Positions 36,386 through 47,974 of a stretch of DNA of 64,000 nt are shown here, piece by piece. Where the stretch lies: the NCBI RefSeq assembly GCF_002234675.1, contig NC_019876.2, forward strand, positions 18,669,354 to 18,733,353. Direction: 5' to 3'. Position 1 is the first letter of the stretch; each line of letters starts with the position of its first letter. Source of the stretch: Oryzias latipes (taxonomy: Eukaryota > Chordata > Actinopteri > Beloniformes > Adrianichthyidae). The translations under genes and the position numbers were made by a program. The notes beneath the pieces are model-generated. The model did not search any database. It saw only the letters and a program-made list of their open reading frames with translations, and was not told the DNA's origin.

Positions 36386-37150
36386 AATCCTTCTTTTCTG
36401 CGCCTTTATACAAATGATTTTAAAAAACATACATTTTGATTTCCTGGAATCTTTTTTAATTCCTTCAGGACTACTTACAGTCTCTTTGAATGCCAAATAC
36501 GTTTTTGCCATATTTTATATTTAAGTTTTCTTACTCAATTTTTTAAGGGGATGGTAAAAAAAACAACATTGTTTTATATTTGCTTTAGTAAATCTTAAGT
36601 TCAACAATTTCACTCTAATCTTTGGGGTGTAGATATTTTTAAATAATTTATGAGAACACATTTAAAACTGTATCTAGTAAAATGTGGTGTCTTTCTATTA
36701 AAAGTGTAAAACTGTGGAACACTTTTACAGGACAGGACAACTCAAGAGATGTACCTCAATTTCATACTTTATTTAAACACACTCAAAAAAATGATCATTG
36801 ATTAACATGAGAATTACAATTCAACGTTTTTTTATTTTGGTTGTAAACAACTTTGTTTAAAAAAATGGTGTTCCTTGTCAAAGTTTTTCTCAAATAATTA
36901 TTCAAGAGCGGACAGAAAAATAATTAGGGTAGGCACACTAGGCTTTGACTTTAGCTAAGACCTTTTTGGTGAAAATGCTCTATTTTTGTGGTTATAAATG
37001 AATATGAAATGCATTAATGACTTTATGATAGACTAATGAATGCAAATAGTTTCATTTAAATGAATCAGTCTATATAGTTGACATAGTAAAGTTTCTCTAT
37101 AAAACCTTGTCTTTTCTAAAACACTTCGAGGAAACACGAGTTAGTTTAAG
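36386..37150. other. AT-rich spacer between the tex261 and ankrd53 3' ends
   Basis: Nothing recognised apart from the AT-rich composition. Confidence 0.5.
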
Positions 37151-37156
37151 TTTATT
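37151..37156 (-). terminator. ankrd53: Polyadenylation signal of ankrd53
   Basis: TTTATT on the plus strand (AATAAA on the coding strand), about 100 bp beyond the stop codon. Confidence 0.55.
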
Positions 37157-37255
37157 TCCTGTCGGCCAAAATTCGCCATGTCTTTTTGAAGCCTCACATA
37201 CTGACGGGTGAGCTCAGAGACCTGGCAGCAGCACTTAAACCAGATGCGTAACCAC

Positions 37256-40079
37256 TTATGTCCGCTTCTGTCTCCGCTGCGGCCGCCCCCGATGCTGGAT
37301 CTCATCAATTTTCTGCGGCACAAAGCATTCTGGTCCGAAAATCCTTGAGCGGAAGGCCCTGGGGAACAACACCCTCTCAACAACATCCAAAGGAAGTTTA
37401 GGGATGGGGTGAGGCTCGCTGTCCCATTTAGTGGTATAGAAAAGCTGCCTGGTATTTCTGTGAAAAAACAAGGTGACACTGTGTCTCAGATCTGGCTCTG
37501 CAGATGGTTTCTCTGGCTGCACGCCCATGAAAATGCTCCAGGGACTGGAAGATCCACATGTTGGTGTTTTAGGGGGGGCAGTGTTGTCTTCCTGAGGGTC
37601 TCTTTTCTGCTGCAGTCTCCCATAAGATTTTGGTTTTGAACGGCTCTGGTCTGAGAACAGGCATCTGGTGTGGTACTTGCTTGGATGCATCCTAGAAGTG
37701 ACATTTTTCAGGCCTTTCTTGTTTGCCCATTCTGCTGTCTTCTCATTGACAAGCCCCTACCAGAGTAAAAGAAGGAACTGTGAGAGTTGTCAGAATTGAG
37801 AACCTCCACAGGTTTTCAGTTTGCAGTTTTCTTTGCAATTGCTTTAAATGTTTCAGTTCATATATACATTTATGATATTTGCAAATCATTGACCAATTTG
37901 CAAATATCATAAATGGAGGGCTTTCACAAGACAGATGCTTTTCATTTAGCCTAAAAAGTTACATCTACATCAATAAAATTCACCTTTTTATTGAATGTAT
38001 CCCTTTTGGCCTGTGTTACAAGATCTCTGTATAAAGCTTGAGCCAGCTTTCTCTCCTCCATTTCTGTCTTCTTATTTTCCTGCCACAAGCAATTTTTCAG
38101 ATACCTGCACCCAAAAGATACATGCTGTTAAAATATGCCCTTTAGATGGAAGCCGTTTGACTGAACTGGGATTTTGGGGGGTTACTTCCCTCAGTGGGGT
38201 ACCTGGCCATTTTTCTGTGGCTCCAGATACGGGCCAAATCCAAAGGTGTATATCCTCTGTTGTCTTTTGCGGAAACATCTGCTCCAGCGTTCACAAGGAC
38301 CTCTGCGCAGTCCAGGAGGCCTGTGGAGGCAGCCAGGTGGAGCGGGGTCTGCCCTCTGTCAGTGATGCTGGTTTAAAAATGAAAATAAAAGGAGACCAAA
38401 ACTTGATTACCTAAAAAGAAAAATGTTGGGCTAAATAAAGTTTGGTAAAATTGTTACCGTATTTTATTATAACAAGATTATATTTAAGTTAGCTGAACAA
38501 GTAGAAAAAATGTGGAAAAAAAAGGTTCCTTTCCTTAAGGGAGGTCCTTACGCATTGACATCAGCATCATGCTCCAGCAGGTATCTGAGGCAGGCGGAGT
38601 TGTTGGGGAAACCTTGCAGAAACAGAGCCATGTGAATTGGCTGGTGACCCTGTAGATCAGTGTTGTTGATGTTCCATTGCTTGGAGTTCACCAAGAGTCC
38701 AACAGAAGCCAGGTCTCCATGAAAGCAGGCTCTATGGAGAGCTGGCAAAACCTGAGAGAAAGTAGAGGTTAACCTTTTTTATTTTTACCTTTGAACAAAC
38801 AGAAAAAAAACACATGTTTGCAGACAAAGGCAGGTGTTCGGTTTAAAGTCCCACTCCAATCATTTTTGGAGCTATTTTAAAAGCTTTCCTAGTGTTCTTT
38901 TTTTATTAGAATTATATCATATTTGGCCAAAATCAAAAAACCTGTGTCGTTTTCTAGGACATAGTTTCTACAGAGCGGCAGGAGTTCATTGTTTACCTCT
39001 GTGTTCTGGGCTTGACTGTTCCGCTTCCAGATGCTGAGAGCCCTCTGTTTACACTCTCTCCTGGTAGCTTACAGCCTCTCACACCCCCAACCCAACATTA
39101 CCGGTGCAACAAAAATGGTGATCAGTATAGGAGCTATCCAGCTGTTCATGGATCTAGTCGTCTACAAGTGGATGCATCATAATGGAGAAAAAACTGCATT
39201 TTTTTGTCTGTTCCTGATTCAAGAAAATTTAAATAAAAAGAAAAGATTTCAGAAAGGTAATTTTAAGCTTAAGTTTCTTAATATATGTCCTCCACCATCA
39301 GAAAAATGCCACAAGAACACTTTGAAAACACCAAAAACACCATTTTCATCAGACTGGGTCTTTGATGGGCCCACAAATATCAATGTCCTCATAATGATCA
39401 AGAAAAAAATCACTAACTTTTCAGTTTTTCATTAAAAATTCATTGCATTTACATTATTTTTGTATGATAAGGTGGAGTCTTTTGGAAAAAAATATGTTTA
39501 AAGTTACAAATGTTTAATGTCAAAATATTTCTATAGTAAACCAAAAAGTTTCATTCTTTTAAAGCTGCACTACAAACAAATAATTAACAAATCTATAACA
39601 AGTTTTCAGTAAATGTGAAAAAATGCAAATGCTGGCCTTGGATCCCAAATTGCTTAGTCTGCTCCTGAGCGTCATGATTGGTCTCTTAGGAAAGCAGCAC
39701 TAAACCAACTACGGTAAATACTTTTTATTTATTAAATCGGTAATAGAAAATCCCTCAACCGCACCTGACTGTTCTCCAGCTCCGCTGAGCTCCGAGCAGC
39801 AGCAGCAGGCCTCATCTGCGTGGACGTGGACTTAACTTTGCGGGACAGTCTCCTGCAGTGCAAAACAAATCACCACGAAGTGCGGAGTCAGTGAGCAATC
39901 CGTTTCCAAACAAAACACGCGTGGAAATTAAACCTCAGAGTTCGGAACAAGCTGTTCAACAAATGCTAGCAATTACAGTCTAAATTTGAGAGTCATGGGT
40001 ACAAAAGCTACTAAATGTATTAAACATTTAACCTGCATGTTCCACGTCTTCGTTTACCAGCTGTGGCGGCGGATTCCAT
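37256..40079 (-). CDS. ankrd53: Ankyrin repeat domain-containing protein 53 (6 exons, 373 aa)
   Basis: ANKRD53 is a mitotic spindle-associated ankyrin protein in mammals. Exons in coding order: 40079-40033, 39852-39765, 38751-38552, 38367-38203, 38104-37984, 37756-37256. All are GT-AG, the phases agree and there is no internal stop. Residues 1-45 are basic and low-complexity. Ankyrin repeats occupy ~46-170: LPALHRACFHGDLASVGLLV, GHQPIHMALF...LEHDADVNA, GQTPLHLAASTGLLDCAEVL with NAGADV, and GYTPLDLARIWSHRKMA. A charged helix follows (EERKLAQALYRDLVTQAKRD). The C-terminal ~165 residues are Pro/Arg-rich with LPLDVVERVLFPRAFRSRI. The name rests on the ankyrin arrangement plus tail-to-tail synteny with tex261, as in mammals. 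The start is the first ATG after GTTTCCATAGCAACA. Confidence 0.92.
37867..37915. other. Perfect 20-bp hairpin in ankrd53 intron 5
   Basis: The left arm 37867-37886 and right arm 37896-37915 are exact reverse complements around a 9-nt loop. Each arm contains ATTTGCAAAT, an octamer-like POU-factor motif. Stem too short for a standard pre-miRNA. Confidence 0.85.
38847..39361 (+). mobile_element. TTAA-target element K, copy 7 (ankrd53 intron 2)
   Basis: The left flank is TTAA (38843-38846); the right flank has drifted to TTGA. Both termini are clear: AGTCCCACTCCAATCAT and AGACTGGGTCT. The middle of the element, where the acidic frame sits, is partly deleted after AGCTATCCAGCTG. It is antisense to ankrd53. 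Confidence 0.85.
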
Positions 40080-40294
40080 TGTTGCTATGGAAACAAAGTA
40101 ACAGACACGAGCCGTGTTTCCTTGGAGTCAGTCGTAGAAAAAAAAATAAAGTTAACGAACTTTTACATCAGATAAATAAAGCAAGATAGAAACATGGCAC
40201 CTGGATTTCTACACTTTTGCTGCCAATTTGTTGGTTAAAATTCATTTTCAATTCATTTTTGTGTTTTAATCTGTTTTTGTTAAGACATATATAG
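40080..40294 (-). promoter_or_regulatory. ankrd53: Presumed ankrd53 promoter
   Basis: Only about 215 bp separates the start codon from a solo LTR. No TATA box is obvious. Sequence GTTTCCATAGCAACA just upstream of the ATG matches the RFX X-box pattern GTTNCC-AT-RGCAAC, which would fit a ciliated-cell gene; this is inference from the motif alone. Confidence 0.5.
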
Positions 40295-40580
40295 TGTAGC
40301 GACTAACGTTTTTGGGACTCTGTTAATGTGTTCTGGGTTACATCGTTGCTCCAGTGTGATTGGATGAGCGGGAGAATGGGCGGAGGAGCAGACAATAAAG
40401 GAGGGGTCGTGGGTGCACGAGGGGGTTGGGGAGGATGGATGCTTTGATGGAAAGTTCTGATTATCGTTGTGCTGTATTTGGCGTGGTTACGGCCGACAGT
40501 AACTGTTCCTAAGTCATTAAAAAGCCTCACGGTTAGAAACGGTCGCCTCCGCTTCATTATTGCGTCAGTGGGACGCTACA
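40295..40580. mobile_element. Solo LTR (Gypsy-like) upstream of ankrd53
   Basis: The 286-bp block has TGTAGCG and CGCTACA ends (perfect 7-bp inverted termini). It includes AATAAA at about 40395 and a GGGCGGAGGAGC stretch. No convincing target duplication was found (flanks ATAG and ATAT) and no internal retroelement sequence is present. Confidence 0.7.
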
Positions 40581-41016
40581 ATATCAATATGGCAAAATGC
40601 TCAAATAAATAAATAAATGGCCTCTAATGTTTGTTTTTAAATAATCATTATTGCATTTTTTTACAAGTAACCAACAAACTGTATGTCAAATATTGGATAC
40701 TTTTTTTTAGTCATAATGTTTGCTTTCACCGTTTCTTTTGGGCACATATGCTAATATACAACTTCTGCATCCTCTGTCATTAACTATCCGTATTAAGACA
40801 CCAACTATTTTTAAAACAAACAAATAAACAAAACTAAAGACAAAATGTAAACCGTAAACAAACTAGTCAATTGGTTAATAGGCGTCTGCAACCTTCAACA
40901 ATAAAAGAGTCATTTAAGCCGATTTCTCTCAGACCAAACCCAATAGGAACTGAAGTCCTATTCACCCTTTAGAATAACATTACACTGCTTTGTATTTTTG
41001 TTATTATTACCTTAAA
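40581..41016. other. Spacer, nothing recognised
   Basis: AT-rich with no supported feature. Confidence 0.5.
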
Positions 41017-41222
41017 TAGATAGATAGATAGATATAAACTTTATTAATCTCCCAAAGGAGAAATTCAGGTGTCCGGTAGCAAAACACACAACCACACACA
41101 ACAAACAACAGTAAAAAGACAGTTCACAAAATAATATCAGTTCATATCAGGCAAGTTCATTAAACAGCCTGATAGCTGTAGGGACAAATGAGTTCTTAAA
41201 GCGCTCTGTCCTGCAGTGAAAT
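41017..41222 (-). mobile_element. 5'-truncated L2-type LINE tail
   Basis: On the minus strand it reads GAATTTCTCCTTTGGGAGAT, followed by TAATAAAGTTTATATCTATC and a (TATC)n tail. This is the classical fish L2 3' end. Only the last ~200 bp is present. Confidence 0.8.
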
Positions 41223-43866
41223 GCACAAATACAAATGAATCATGTTTTTTTTGTCATGAATAAAAACAGTAATATAAAGAGAAAGTATATTTTCTACAGA
41301 CAAAATTGGTTTTCAATTTTGACAAAGGGACAAAGCCTATTAGGTCCTGTTAAAATTTGACACCCTATAACTCAGGATCACCCCACTGCTGCATATGTAC
41401 CGGTATGCAAAATTGAAACAAGTCCAAAACTTCAATTTCTATTCTCATACATAAGGTCAGCTTTGAGAGGGTATCATCTTTTAACCTTCTTACTACCACT
41501 GTTACCCAGAAACAAACCTTGGCTATAAATTCATAAACCTGAATAGAAATTAAAGCAATGCCAAATAAGTAAAACTTACCTTTTAAATTACTATAATTTT
41601 ATTATGCTTTAGCCAGAGAGCGACAGTGGGGAGGTAGAAAATTTGGGCTTTGGAACCTGAGGTTGCAGACCATTGACACAGCGTTTCATTTGGGGCTGTT
41701 ATTCATCTCCCCCTTCAGTTTGTAAACAATCTATTCAAATATATGCATTAGCCCCTATGAATTAATGTCTGTGTATTGACTTGCAACAGATAAATGCAGA
41801 TGAGATGCCGCAGGCACAGCAGAAATGGATACGTCCCCCACCAATGGCTGTCTCTTTGCATGCTGGATTCCTTGTGTGTCCATATTGACAGCACATTAGG
41901 ACTGCCCGCCCGCACTTGGGCTTTGCAAAGCAGATCAATGTTGCCATTGCTGTGGCGGCCTCAAATTGTCCGTCTGTTCCGCCACACGTGAAGCTGATGT
42001 GCATTGAACAGTTATTTTCTCCAGTGAGCCGAGAGGTCGATGATCTCGCCAGGCAGCAGGACTCCCTGATCACAGCTGTATTGACAATCTGACCCCTGAC
42101 TGAACTGGATGTGATGGACTGTACTCTCTGATGAGCATCGTTACAGAAAAATTCTGTTATATATTAATTCCCAGTAGTTATAATATTGGTCTGGGCTTAA
42201 AGTAAAAACAAATACATAGGATTTTTTTATGATTTCGTTAACAACCTAAGGCAAAGAAACATTATATTCTTACCTAATGATTTTTTCAGTACCCTCATTT
42301 TTCATTCATGTTGAAATATTTTACTCTGGAAGTACTACAAAGATATGATGAGACAGAAAGTTCACAAGGAGTTGCATGAGGTGAATAGACTAAATTCTAA
42401 AAACTTAAGTTTCAAAACAATCAGGCTATTTACATTGATACTTTTTGTGTCTCAAAGTCTTTATAGTGTAACTTTTACTCTTACAACTCAAAAAAATGTT
42501 TCTCCGCAATATGTTTCAGTAAAGCTTCTGGATTACAGGGCCAAAGTATTCAAGTAATAGTATTTTTCTCCAAAAACTAAAAAGCTGTGAAACTAAAGAT
42601 GTAGTCGAGGGATTGATTAGTAAGATCAGTAATTTTTTTGTAAAGTGTATTCAAAGTTATAAATTTTAGGAAAAAATCTGTAGAAAGGTTTAGTGTTAAA
42701 GCAACAAACGTCTAATTTGAAGCTGATACAGATGCAGTAAAACATTTATTTTAAACTCAAAACACATTCCCAAGTCATCACTCACATCAATTTCACAGAT
42801 GATTCTTCTAAGTTTGATGCAGAACTTCAAGTTCATCTTTTGCTGACTAATTCTTTTTTTCAAAGCTTTCAGGCACATTTGAAGTGTTAGTAAACTTAAT
42901 GTTTCATGACACAGTCGGCATGCATCACTTCAGTTTTTTCCATTTTTTGCTCTTAAGGCCTTTAATCAATGTCTTTACTGCCCTTAATTGGCATAAAACT
43001 CATATTTGATTTAGTTCTTTGGTTTGTGACCTCAGCTTTTACTCTCTGAGTCCAGTTTGAGGTCAAGGATGGGTCACAAACCCATGGCTTCCTGCCATGA
43101 GCTGCAGTCCCTGCAGGGCCTTTGCTTTTGTAACTACACAGCCCCACTGCTGATGACGCGAGTGTGCAGAGAGGGTGAGAACAAGTGAGTGCCGTGCAAG
43201 AGCGTGTGCGAATATGTGTAAAGTTTATGGGTGTGCACACAAGTGCGTCTTGCTTAATAATACAGTAAGGGAGCAGCACAGCCTTTTTCTGACCTGAGCA
43301 GCCTCTTCTGACCTCGGTCACATCCCCTGAGGTTTGTGTGGACTCTTTGCTGTAAAGCTCTTTCGTGTTTGACTTTCAGCACAACCCCCTGGACAAAGAT
43401 CCCCTGCTTGACCTCCTTCTTAAGACAGCAAACACAGTTTATTGTCCATGTACTGTCAAACACAGTCCAAATGGGCATGTTTGTATCTCAAAGGCCTGTA
43501 AATCTAAAAGGCGTAAAATTTGCTAAATTCTGTTTGTGTAAAACTTCAACTTTTCTTTCCTGTAAACATTTCTGCATCTATGGCATTATGCGAGTGTTTG
43601 TGTTGAGGATGTGTACATTAGCATCAAGCTTTTCATTTGGAGCAATGCCGATTAGCAACAGACTAATCAGAGTTTAAACCTGCTTAGGGCGAGGATGGAC
43701 ATAAGATCATATCCCAGCAGCCTCATGGCAGGCTCTCTCATTGGTCCACTAAGTCATCCACTCATGCACCATCTGTTTTTATTGGCTTTGAAACACAATC
43801 TACTGCTCTGCAAGTGGCACCTGACCGATTTGATATGAAGCCAAACTACAGAGAGATGTGCTTTAA
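41223..43866. other. Gene-free region with two GC-richer blocks
   Basis: No gene was found. Blocks at about 41760-42110 and 42960-43330 are less AT-rich, non-repetitive and free of transposon signatures. They may be conserved non-coding elements, but I cannot test conservation. Long minus-strand frames in them lack splice sites and family resemblance. Confidence 0.35.
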
Positions 43867-45536
43867 AGTCCCCCTATAATATTTTTTAAGATAAAAACAT
43901 TCCCAGTGGTGTTTTAATTATGATTATGAAGTTTTAACCAAGATCCCACGACCTTAATGTCTTAAAAAGCCATATTTCATGTTTATCTGAAGCCTCCGTT
44001 TCCAAAATCTACATGGGCATGGCCATTGGTGCTGAGCTGAGTAGCCCCGCCCTTGATCCCCCTTTATCTAAGATGCGTCTTGCATGAGTGAAGAGCTTGA
44101 CACAAAGTGGGGGGCACAGACGACACCGACTGACAGTCTCTATTCTCAAAAGTTTATCTTTAGCGATAAAGAAACGGTGAAAAGTGACATGTTTTGGTTC
44201 CAAATCAACACTTTTTAAACAATGTGTAGAATGACAAAACAAATGTGTGTACCAGACCCTGACGTTTAATAAAATTTAACACAAAAAAGAACTTTGATAA
44301 ACCAATGAAAAATGCTTTGAATTACATTATAATTGAATCGGTTAGTTCAAAAGGGACCCGAGTCCAAGCGTTTTTTTTTTTCCAGGAAATGATTTTAATT
44401 GCATAGCTTAAAGGGAGGCTACACCAAATTTAAATACTTAACCCAGATTTAGCACCAGTTCATAGCTTACAAATGCAATAATATGAAGCACCTCACTTTT
44501 ATAATTTCAGATGACTAGCAAACTAAAGTCTCTGGACTTGGGCCCTTCTTGAATTAAACAGGGGTGCTGCCATATTGGATAACTAGTGCTGCCATCTATG
44601 GGATAAAGCCAAACCCATGCAAGAGAGGCCCAAGTCCAGGAATTTTGCACTTAACCCTTGTGCTATACTAGGCACTTTAACATTGGGAGTGGGGTCATCT
44701 AGACCCACTAGACAGAGCGCTGAACCTTTTTTCTTCAATGATTTGTGATCTTCACTGGTGTCCATGGATTACATGAAATCCTCTTCACCTTTATCCACCT
44801 TTGTCATGGTACGGAGAACACATCAATGTAAGGGTGGGGTCATCTAAGATAGCACAAGAGTTAATGCATTTTAAATCTCAAGCATAGTCATTACATTACA
44901 ACGGACTTGGGACTTTTTTGCACATAATCAGATAATTTTTCCCTTGAAGACCATAAAACATATAATATGGCAATAGGGCAAAGGCTGGTACATCCTGGAC
45001 AGACTGTTGCAGGGCTCATGGAGTAAGAATGATCACTCTGCCAGATAAGGAGCCAACCTGCTATGGCCTCTTCTATGGTTAATGTGGGAAAGCAAGCCTT
45101 CAAACTCGGTCAGAGCGAGAACAGAAATGCGGAGAACACGTGCCTGACAGCTAATACGAGTTTAAATTTAAGTTTAATTTTAAATACATGCGGCCAACAA
45201 CAACATCTATCCTTAGATACATATAAAATGCATCCGGGGAATGCATCAATGTACCACCTTCTCTTCTCCCACACCTGGGCTTGTGCACGCTGGACGGGGC
45301 AAATCAAGGAGCTTGCGCAATACGCATGCACTTCTGGGCTGTTGTGACATCACAAAAGCTCATTATTTCAAACCGAGCATCTTTGAGAAAGTTTGACTGA
45401 CAGCGATTTAAAAGGAGAAATACTCAAAAATGCAAAAATGAAATTATTTCTTATTACATTTATTCTCTTTCATAAGAAAAATGCCACATGTACATGTCGA
45501 AAATTCAAAAACCACGATTTTCATCGGAGGGGGACT
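43867..45536 (+). mobile_element. Longer relative of the TTAA-target element K (1.67 kb)
   Basis: TTAA occurs on both sides (43863-43866, 45537-45540). The termini AGTCCCCCT and GGGGGACT are inverted. The first ~75 bp (for example 'ACATTCCCAGTGGTGTTTTA' and 'ATTATGATTATG') and the last ~120 bp match the short family, but the middle is different and unrecognised. It hosts a nested piggyBac MITE at 44655-44860. No intact transposase frame is seen. Confidence 0.75.
44655..44860 (-). mobile_element. piggyBac-type MITE, copy 2
   Basis: TTAA flanks are intact on both sides (44651-44654, 44861-44864). Termini are CCCTTGTGCTAT and ATAGCACAAGAG. It is reversed relative to copy 1 and inserted in the 1.67 kb element. 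Confidence 0.9.
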
Positions 45537-45540
45537 TTAA

Positions 45541-46140
45541 AGCGTGCAGACAGTTGTTGCAATCGTGCAATCATAGTGGAATTGCAACCAAGCATAAGTT
45601 GCGTCTCAGCCAGGTGTTTATTTAAGCCGTAAATTAAGTGCTGTTGTTTTCATGCAGTGCTTTCAAGATATAACTAATTTAGTGTAAAGGGATAGAGCAT
45701 ATCCTGTTTGTCATTTTTGAACATGGATATGCATTTTGTTCTTGCATTAATGAGACAAATTCTTTTCAGGTCAGGTTTTTTAAATGAATAAACTGGAATA
45801 ACTTATGTCTGAGTGAGATTATTAAAGAGAAAACAAAGTCAGAACCAAACAGGAAAGAGATTAAAAAAAAGGGAATAGGGAAGATTAACAGTATTGAAAA
45901 TTAAAGAACAAAACCATGCCCTGAATGTGTCTCCATATTTCATAAACCACCTCACAAGGACCTCGTGTCCCTGAATCCTGTGGACCAAGCTTCTGTAAGT
46001 GCGCTGATGTCCTCACTTTTCTCTTTCTCAGTCCCACCTCTGCCGACTTCCTCCTCTACTTCATTCATCTCCTTCCTCTTCCTGCCCTGATCCTACTCTC
46101 TGCCTCTAACTCCTCCTTCTCTCGCCTTTCCTCTTTACCT
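45541..46140. other. Spacer, pyrimidine-rich at its end
   Basis: No gene. From about 46010 the plus strand is strongly C/T-rich (CTCC and TTCC runs) and leads into the GC-rich block that follows. Confidence 0.45.
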
Positions 46141-46149
46141 CCTCCTCCT

Positions 46150-46814
46150 CTTCGTTCTGCGTCTCATGCTCGGCCAGGCGGCAGCGCGCTAATGCACCAT
46201 GGCACATTCTGCAGCTTCGAGTCACAATGCGACTAGGCTTTACGCAGTGACCGAACGGCGACCTCCCTCAGCATCTCTGCACACTGGCGCTCTGCTGTAC
46301 TGCGGCCTGTTTAGGGTAAGGATGGAAGAGGCAAGCGCAGTGCTTGAAGAGGAGAGGATTCTGGGATCTGCCACTCACAGGTGTCAGATCAAAGAAGAGA
46401 AAAATAAATAATTTGCAACAGAGTGCACTGAGATCCCCATTTCAATGTGCTAAAGACTAATTTATTTTTCTGCAGAATGTGACCTGTTGGAGGTAAGTGT
46501 CAACGTGTACAGCTGCAGGACTTTCAGCACGCAAAGGAAAAGGCACTTCCTTGGAAGATCATTAAAGTCTGGATCATGGTCATATGTTACTCAAAATAAA
46601 ACTGCATCTCTTATCTTCCAACCAGCTAAAGAGCCTCTGAACATCTAGATAAATATTTTTTTTTTCTTTTTTGTTTTTGAAGGTCTTTTTCCAGACTTGA
46701 GAAGATTTGGCCAATAATAGAGTTTAATTTGACCTCTTCCCACCTTGGGGGAGGGCCTGCTCTTTTGTCCCTGAGGTTCCAACAGACAACCTGCCATCAC
46801 ACCTTCCCTTGATC
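46150..46814 (+). promoter_or_regulatory. Candidate promoter and 5' non-coding exons of an unmodelled gene
   Basis: A GC/CpG-richer block (GGCCAGGCGGCAGCGCGCTA) is followed by an ATG (46199) and a donor CTGTTTAGG|GTAAGG at about 46315. Then come a 17-nt piece between TTTTTCTGCAG and GTAAGT (46476-46492) and a 120-bp piece between TTTTTCCAG and GTGAGT (46695-46814). The splice signals are good, but the downstream pieces contain stops, so they would be 5' UTR. No coding exon was found in the remaining window. Confidence 0.3.
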
Positions 46815-47063
46815 GTGAGTTTTTTTCCCATATCCTGGGGACACCTTGTCCTCAGTCCTCACAGCTTAAAAGAAACATCTAGAGGGAGGAAGAGAGAGAT
46901 GAAAAGACTTTGATAGTGAGAGAAGGATAAAAGAGGCCTCAAAGGTCACTGTAAGTTTGGTTGTAAAACAAGGAGAACAGGGGAAGCAGAAAGAATGTAC
47001 AGTGATGTGAAGTTATTTCTCCCATCCTGATAAGTTTGTTTATTGTCAGTTTTTTATTCTTAA

Positions 47064-47279
47064 CCCTTGTGCTATCTTAGATGACCTCCACCCTTGCATT
47101 GACGTGTTCTCCCTACCATGACAAAGGTGAATAAAGGTGGAAAGACTTCATGTAATCCATGGACACCAGTGGGGTTCACAAATCATTGAAGAAAAAAGGT
47201 TCAGCGCACTGTCTAGTGGGTCTAGACAATATAAGTATAAGTAACTCCCAATATTAAAGTGCCTAGGATAGCACAAGGG
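47064..47279 (+). mobile_element. piggyBac-type MITE, copy 3
   Basis: The left flank is TTAA (47060-47063); the right flank has drifted to TTAC. Ends are CCCTTGTGCTATC and GATAGCACAAGGG. A ~15-bp insertion (ATATAAGTATAAGTA) relative to other copies lies near 47230-47245. Confidence 0.9.
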
Positions 47280-47974
47280 TTACAGGGTAATCACCCTACA
47301 AACTGTGTTGCCTTATGATGCTTTCACACTAGACTTGTTGGTCCACAAAAGAGTTTGTTTCCTCAGGTAGTTTACTTCGAGAGGTGTGAGAACTCATGTA
47401 TATGGGGTGAATCAAACAAGAGAACTCTGGTTTGCCTGAAAACAGGTGTATTAATATGCTTGCAAGAAAGCCCTGGTGCAGTTTAGTAATAATCCATTCA
47501 CCGAAAAAATGTAGAAATTGTTTTTTGTGCATTATGCAAACATATAAAAAATATCAAAGCAAAAATTCAAAGAAGTACAAATCACACAAAAAATGTATAA
47601 TGCCATTGGTCACAACTGCCCTTAAGGGTGGATACAGACTGTCTGTGGGCGAAAAATGGGCAAACCTGCCATGGTACAGAGGTGGCCCGCACAAAATCAC
47701 TCGATAGCCCATGGAGCAAACATGTTCATGCACATTTTCTATGGGCTTGCTGTGGGTGACAGGTCATAATTAATAAGGGGAGCACATGTAAGGGTGCATA
47801 AACTGGGTAATTCTCAACCAAACAAAAATTTCGAACAGCTCAAAACCAAATTCACATAAGGATCAGTGGCCTAAAACCATCGACAAACAACTGCATACAT
47901 CAAAAAATGACAAATCCAAGACACTTATGAATGACCTAAATCATGCATGCATGAACAATGATTCTGCCACATCG
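47280..47974. other. Spacer, possible old repeat
   Basis: No gene. 'GATGCTTTCACACTAGACTTG' near 47320 resembles the ends of fish MITEs, but no partner terminus was identified. Confidence 0.4.

Noticed and set aside
40303-40557. 84-codon minus-strand frame (Pro-rich)
   Set aside because: Lies wholly inside the solo LTR and has no retroviral or host domain.
41762-42073. 103-codon minus-strand frame rich in Cys
   Set aside because: No splice pattern, no recognised domain, and no neighbouring exons; more likely a GC-richer non-coding block.
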